The translations under genes were made by a program, and so were the position numbers. Shown piece after piece: positions 59,529 through 64,000 of a stretch of 64,000 bases of DNA. Each line of letters starts with the position of its first letter. Positions within the stretch are counted from its first letter, which is position 1. Origin of the DNA: Oreohelix idahoensis (taxonomy: Eukaryota > Mollusca > Gastropoda > Stylommatophora > Oreohelicidae). The DNA lies in assembly GCA_024509875.1 (NCBI GenBank), contig JAMPIV010000304.1, positions 511,501 to 575,500 of the forward strand, read 5' to 3'. The notes beneath the pieces are model-generated. The model was given only the letters and a program-made list of their open reading frames with translations, was not told the origin of the DNA and did not search any database.

Positions 59529-60404
59529 GATTTAAAGCAAACAGGTGATTGGCCTGTTGTGCCTTTGCATGGTGGAGGGGCTGCCTCCTTATGCCGCCCC
59601 TTCCATCCGGGCTTTGACCGGCAATATGGCGGAGTTAGTACAAGGTCGAACTGACCTTTCAGCACTGTTGGTCTAAAGCGACCCATATATGTAAATTGTT
59701 CAGGTATAAAGATACCGGTGGCGAAATCCTAATCAAAGTACCTCTCCATTTTTGAATCACACAGGCGAGCAGAGAGCAACAAAAATGTCGAACTACTAGA
59801 TGGTATCGTAAAGTTCAATAAAGAGGTATTACCTTTCTTCGGAATCAACCACCAAAACATATGCCTCCAGGCGGCTTGAATAATACTGGGAAAAGTCTAG
59901 TTAGATAACTAACTCACAAAAGACTATGGACTTCCCTATCAAAATCACAAGACGCCTTAGCGTCTTTTCCCTGCTCAGTACATCTCGATGAATGCTGGGC
60001 GGAAGACGAAACTCAACCTCTCAAAGTCTAGACATGCGCAGAACGCATACAACTGACTAACACTCACAACGAACGATGAAGAAGAACAATTTCAAAAAGC
60101 TATGTTCAAAAATCACGCCTTAAATGGACATGGGAATACAGTCAATCCTGATTTCAATCATTCCAAGAAATAGTTGACCAACCATTACAGTATAAGGAGA
60201 CATCGTTCGAAAAAATGACTCAGCGAGTCAAGACACAAGATCAGATAACCCACGAGCCAACCAACAAGAGAAGTTAACCCACATAATGCAATGTACCCAT
60301 AATTTTAAACAAGGTTATCTGTCTTAGATTACAAAAAATTCAAAGTGTACAATTCATACAGATTTAGTTACACACAGTCTTAGGAAAAAATTATGTGCGT
60401 AACA

Positions 60405-61122
60405 TTCCCCCCCCCCCCCCCCCCCCCCGGGAAAAAAAAGAAACTTTTTTTTTAAAATCCAAGAGCCAGAAACACCAGGCTCGTAACGCACGTATGATGC
60501 GCGGATATAATGCCTAATATGAGGCTAGCTCGACGCATGGAGCGATAGCTGAGATTATATCTCAGATTCTTAGAGACAAAATTTCCCTAAGTGTACACGC
60601 ATATTCCAGGGAGGTGCCACCAACATACGCCACATGATGGCAACATCATAATGTATTAATCCAGATGTACATTATACAAAAAAAATACATTATACAATCA
60701 TGTTATGCAATAATATCATAATACAAGTTATTACTAATTAATACTCGTAAATTAGATGATCGACGAAGACATAGATATAATCGTTCCACAGCAGGTAACA
60801 ACTTGACATGCTTCACGGGGACATAATATCCATACTGTCGCAGACGTCAAAGAAGTGCTGCGAAAATATCAATAACACAAATCTTTATGGTATATGCTAA
60901 ATTTCTTAATACAGTAATATCCTATATAAATTGTGGCCATGTGAGCTTTTGACTCGTATATTGCTAACTAAGCCTTCTTCCGTTATACCATCAACAGTAA
61001 CAGAACAAGGTAATTACAATGTTATAAATTCCCAAAATGAGCACATATGTGCTAATATATCCTTATAGTAGAGAACTGTTACAGATCTCGACGTTTAACA
61101 GGGAATATATATGACAGAAGAA
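60405..61122 (-). other. Right-hand element: polypurine tract and 3' untranslated part
   Basis: Next to the LTR is a run of 22 C (60407-60428), that is poly-G on the minus strand, preceded by an A/T-rich purine-pyrimidine block. It occupies the place of the polypurine tract. The remaining 0.7 kb to the RNase H stop is AT-rich without coding potential. Confidence 0.6.
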
Positions 61123-62532
61123 TTAAGTGGAATCGTGTGGCCATCTTGACAGAATGTCTGCCATCACATTATCCGAACCACGGATAGCTCGCACCGTGAA
61201 ATGAAAGGGTTGAAGAGCTATGGCATATCGAGTGGACCTCGAGCTCTTCAAGTTTTTGCTCTGAATAGCCGTAAGAGCTTTCTGATCGGTTTCCACAATG
61301 AAATGTGCGCCTAGAAGGAATCTTTGCAACTTGAGGATTGACCAAACCATAGCCAATAATTCACGGTATAAAACCGAGTAATTCCTCTCTGCAGCATTTA
61401 ATTTCCTAGAGATATACATCACCGGATGCAGAGTATCTGAATACTCTTGCATTAGTGCTGCCCCAATCCCAGTGGACGAGGCGTCACTTCGAAGAACAAA
61501 AGTCTTCTCAATAGTAGGTAACCTAAGGATAGGTGGAGATGAAAAAAGAGTTTTAATCTGGTTCAATGTGGATTGGCATTCTTGAGACCAGCGGATCAGA
61601 TTAGGCGATCCTTTCTTCAATAAAGTAGAAAGAGGTGCCATAATGGAGGACAGATTCGGAATGAATCGTCCGTAAAATTGTATCAAACCTAAGAGACTAC
61701 GCACTTGTTTTTTCGTCTTAGGGACAGAAATGTTAAGTATTTTTGAAACATTGTGGTCCTCTGTCTTTAAAAGACCATGACCAACACGATGACCCAGGAA
61801 AGAAATCTCACTAAATCCTATAAAGGCTTTAGAGGGTTTTGCAGTTAAGTTATACTCACGAAGAGTAGACAGCAATTCGTATAAACCCAAATAGTGATCT
61901 TCCCAGGAATCACTGAATAGACAGATGTCGTCTAAGTATGCTATGACATCAGTACGATATGAAAGAATTCGACGCATCATGCGTACGAATGTAGCAGGGG
62001 CGTTCATAAGACCAAAAGGCATGAAATTCCATTGGAATAAACCCCTAGGTGTAGAAAAAGCAGTAAAAGGTTTGGCTCGTTCAGTTAAAGGAACTTGCCA
62101 ATAACCTTTCGATAAGTCGAGTTTGGTAAAGAATTTAGAATTAGAAAGTTTGTTTAGTAGCTCTTCCAATGAAGGCATAGGTTCAGCATCGAACTTCGTA
62201 ACTTGGTTCAATTTGCGATAATCAACGCAAATGCGAATGTTATTGTCCTTCTTTCGAACAATAACCATAGACGAAGAGTATGGTGAAGTAGATGGTTCGA
62301 TTATTTCCAAACGTATCATCTCATCCAATTCTTTCTCGACTTGTGACTGAAAGTGGATAGGTATTGGATAGGGTCTGACTCTGATAGGATTATGGTCAGT
62401 AAGTACTATGTCATGTTCGATGACATGTGTGTGTCCCGGGATGTCTGTAAGGACATCCTGAAATGTTTGCAACATCGAAGAGACTTGTCGATGTTCCTCA
62501 GCGGAAAGATTAGGAGAAACGGAAACATTTTT
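61123..62532 (-). CDS. Right-hand element reverse transcriptase and RNase H
   Basis: This is an open frame of about 470 codons after a TAG at 62533-62535. The first methionine (62475) is probably not the natural start, because coding text continues upstream of it. RT shows ICVDYRKLN (about residue 82), FTKLDLSKGYWQVP with the first catalytic Asp (120), FMPFGLMNAPATF and AYLDDICLF with the YLDD box (180-183), and ISFLGH. The connection and Ty3-type RNase H follow (LRSDASSTGIGAAL, ISRKLNAAERNYSVLYRELLA, VETDQKAL and ADILSRWP). It ends 0.7 kb before the LTR with no integrase downstream. This part looks intact. Confidence 0.93.
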   Translation of the reverse strand, partial: KNVSVSPNLSAEEHRQVSSMLQTFQDVLTDIPGHTHVIEHDIVLTDHNPIRVRPYPIPIHFQSQVEKELDEMIRLEIIEPSTSPYSSSMVIVRKKDNNIRICVDYRKLNQVTKFDAEPMPSLEELLNKLSNSKFFTKLDLSKGYWQVPLTERAKPFTAFSTPRGLFQWNFMPFGLMNAPATFVRMMRRILSYRTDVIAYLDDICLFSDSWEDHYLGLYELLSTLREYNLTAKPSKAFIGFSEISFLGHRVGHGLLKTEDHNVSKILNISVPKTKKQVRSLLGLIQFYGRFIPNLSSIMAPLSTLLKKGSPNLIRWSQECQSTLNQIKTLFSSPPILRLPTIEKTFVLRSDASSTGIGAALMQEYSDTLHPVMYISRKLNAAERNYSVLYRELLAMVWSILKLQRFLLGAHFIVETDQKALTAIQSKNLKSSRSTRYAIALQPFHFTVRAIRGSDNVMADILSRWPHDST

Positions 62533-64000
62533 CTAAGATTCCGTTGAATAAAGTGGGATCACAGGAAGCGGAAGATTGACATCAGAAAAAGTAGTTTCCT
62601 CATCCTGTATAACTGACAGGGATGAGTAGTGACCATGAGGTACTGGAGAATTGTCCGTTGCCTGGAAAATAGGCTGCAAATAGTGAGGTCTTTCATGAAA
62701 TTCCGTGAGCATATTTATGTGGAAAGTTTTATGTTTCCCATCAATATCGACAACATAGTCGACATCGGAAATTTTAGCGACTATTGCATACGGACCTTTC
62801 CATGCAATAAGAAGTCTGTTCTCCCTTGACGGAAGAAGAACGAATGCTTTGTCACCTGGACAAAGTTGTCGTAGACATCTATTTTTATTTGCAAACTGCC
62901 TTGCCTTTTCTTTAGCAAATTCGGATGAAGAAGTTGCTAGTTTGCATGCCTCGATGATCTTTTGCCTAAGAGCAATGACATACTCATAAGAAGATTGAGT
63001 CTCATCGCTAATATTATCGGCAGTGATAAGATCGTGTAGTAAAGACATAGGGCCGCGCGGTTGCGCGCCAAAAACAAGTTCAAAAGGAGAAAATCCTGTG
63101 TGTTCATTGGGGACCTCTCTATAAGCAAAGAGAGCCGCGGGTAAAACCCTGTCCCAATCCTGAGGATGATCCTCAGTTATCTTCCCAAGTAAAGTCTTGA
63201 GTGTTCTATTCAAACGCTCAACTAACCCATTAGACATTGGGTGATAGATACTGCTGAGAGACCTTTTAATATGTAAGATAGACATTACCTGTGACATAGT
63301 GTCAGATATACGTTGAGTGCCCTGGTCTGACAATATTTCTCTGGGTAATCCCAAGCGAGAAAATATCAGCCAAAGAGCGTCTGCGATATCAGCAGTGGAG
63401 ATGCTCTTAAGAGGTATAGCCTCTGGCCAACGTGTGCACATATCGACACATGTAAGGATAAATTGATGTCCTCTGGCCGACTTGATCCTAAAAGGACCGA
63501 TAATATCTATTGCCATTTTCTGAAAAGGACGAATAGGAATATCAGCAGCCTGGATAGGCGCAGCATGTCGTGGTCCTCTCGATTTGACCTCCTGACATAC
63601 TTTGCAAGATCGACAGTAAATACGTATGTCCTTGCTTACAAATGGCCAAAAGAAAGCCGCAAGAACCCTCGACTTTGTACGGGAAAAACCCATATGCCCA
63701 GCACATTGCGAGTCATGAGCATGTTGCAATATTTGCAATCTCATACTCTTAGGCACAAGAATTTGAGGATGTGCAGACGTAGTCGAGTCTTGTACCATAC
63801 GTACAAGTACGCCGTTCTTCATAGAAATCCAAGACTTTCTAGTTGTATTTTGATTTGGGTCACCTTTTTTTGCTAGAATGAAGAATTGTTGTAAAGTGGG
63901 ATCTTCTTCTTGCAATTTTATGAATGAGTCACGTGAAATAACGCAGTGACTACCTTGGCTATTTACTTCATCATCACTAGTCAATGAAGTTTGCGGTGTC
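62533..64000 (-). CDS. Right-hand element integrase (5' open at window edge)
   Basis: The frame is open to the window edge; the triplet at 63984 is TTG, not a real start. Counting from there, the HHCC zinc module is H88/H90, H97, C127, C130. The catalytic core has D160 (AIDIIGPF), D220 (LSDQGTQ) and E256 (SNGLVERLN), with exactly 35 residues between D220 and E256, the canonical D,D-35-E spacing. The GPY module is at about 395-399 (WKGPYAIV), followed by HINMLTEF. Integrase inserts the cDNA into the genome. It ends at TAG, in frame with the downstream RT, which matches the continuous integrase-RT frame of copy 1. Gag and protease should lie beyond the right edge. Confidence 0.95.
   Translation of the reverse strand, partial: TPQTSLTSDDEVNSQGSHCVISRDSFIKLQEEDPTLQQFFILAKKGDPNQNTTRKSWISMKNGVLVRMVQDSTTSAHPQILVPKSMRLQILQHAHDSQCAGHMGFSRTKSRVLAAFFWPFVSKDIRIYCRSCKVCQEVKSRGPRHAAPIQAADIPIRPFQKMAIDIIGPFRIKSARGHQFILTCVDMCTRWPEAIPLKSISTADIADALWLIFSRLGLPREILSDQGTQRISDTMSQVMSILHIKRSLSSIYHPMSNGLVERLNRTLKTLLGKITEDHPQDWDRVLPAALFAYREVPNEHTGFSPFELVFGAQPRGPMSLLHDLITADNISDETQSSYEYVIALRQKIIEACKLATSSSEFAKEKARQFANKNRCLRQLCPGDKAFVLLPSRENRLLIAWKGPYAIVAKISDVDYVVDIDGKHKTFHINMLTEFHERPHYLQPIFQATDNSPVPHGHYSSLSVIQDEETTFSDVNLPLPVIPLYSTES

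Larger units (their letters stand above)
56529..59636 (-). mobile_element. RTE-type LINE, near full length
   Basis: A 3.1-kb non-LTR element on the minus strand, nested in the LTR. Its 3' end is the short tandem repeat (AAGT)n at 56529-56545, as is usual for RTE elements. It encodes an apurinic endonuclease and reverse transcriptase and has no RNase H. It is flanked by AGTACAGGTCGA (56517-56528) and AGTACAAGGTCGA (59637-59649), a 12-13 bp target duplication with one indel. Length and short 5' leader match full-length RTE elements. The reading frame is broken into about eight pieces. Confidence 0.92.
54507..60404 (-). repeat. 3' LTR of the right-hand element, with nested LINE
   Basis: The left boundary is where R1 similarity ends, and begins TGTTA on the plus strand. 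The right boundary ends in TAACA beside the poly-C run that reads as a G-rich polypurine tract on the minus strand. The two LTR parts are 54507-56528 and 59650-60404. The partner LTR is not in the window, so the boundaries rest on terminal inverted bases, context and the R1 break. Confidence 0.65.
54507..64000 (-). mobile_element. Second Gmr1-like LTR retrotransposon (5' end beyond window)
   Basis: A minus-strand element whose 3' LTR (54507-60404) is interrupted by an RTE LINE. Without the LINE the LTR is about 2.78 kb, starting TGTTACGC at 60404 and ending at TAACA at 54507-54511. The interior runs from 60405 to the right edge and carries RT-RNase H and, upstream, integrase. Gag and the 5' LTR lie outside the window. 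It differs clearly from the 19802/40502 family in protein sequence but has the same domain order and very long LTRs. Confidence 0.85.

Overview
The window looks like a stretch of animal nuclear genome made almost entirely of transposable elements. It has no operons or ribosome-binding sites. It is AT-rich and contains at least six LINE copies or remnants, two lineages of Ty3/gypsy-type LTR retrotransposon, SINEs, DNA transposon remnants, a satellite array and minisatellites. The mixture (RNase H-bearing LINEs with GAA/AAG tails, an RTE-type LINE, tRNA-derived SINEs) resembles mollusc genomes, perhaps a gastropod. That is an impression from family types and was not tested by a search. Only one stretch (18779-19019) looks like a host exon.

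Layout. 1-577 is a 47-bp satellite whose units carry the palindrome GTCACGTGAC. 838-1330 is the 3' end of an old LINE, and 1331-6689 is noncoding. 6690-9700 holds a dispersed repeat (R1) followed by an hAT remnant. 11161-16904 is a LINE (copy A, minus strand) with endonuclease, reverse transcriptase and RNase H, four frameshifts and a 211-bp SINE inside it. 17590-18440 is another LINE RNase H remnant, followed by the candidate exon. 19645-33291 is LINE copy B (plus strand, same family as A), split by a 9.0-kb LTR retrotransposon (19802-28834). 33690-36540 holds two more LINE remnants, 36740-37460 a 38-bp minisatellite, and 38958-39548 a Tc1/mariner deletion derivative. 40502-52556 is a second, 12-kb copy of the same LTR element. 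52557-54506 holds dispersed repeats and a tRNA-derived SINE. From 54507 to the right edge lies a different LTR element on the minus strand, whose 3' LTR is interrupted by a full-length RTE-type LINE (56529-59636).

The main biological point is domain order. Both LTR lineages place integrase upstream of reverse transcriptase-RNase H. This is the Gmr1-like arrangement, the reverse of ordinary Ty3/gypsy elements. The left lineage also has a SCAN-like Gag with a zinc knuckle, LTRs of about 2.4 kb and a tRNA-Pro-like primer-binding site. In the right lineage the integrase and RT reading frames are continuous except for one TAG codon.

Target-site duplications let the insertion history be read. LINE B entered unique sequence (AACACACGTCC), then LTR copy 1 entered LINE B (ATGAT). 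LTR copy 2 entered a dispersed repeat called R2 here (ACGGG), the SINE entered LINE A (CTGCCAACCC), and the RTE entered the right-hand LTR (AGTACA(A)GGTCGA). Two blocks inside LTR copy 2 (about 43.9-47.5 kb and 49.4-51.85 kb) look like poor consensus sequence rather than biology, and genes should not be called there.
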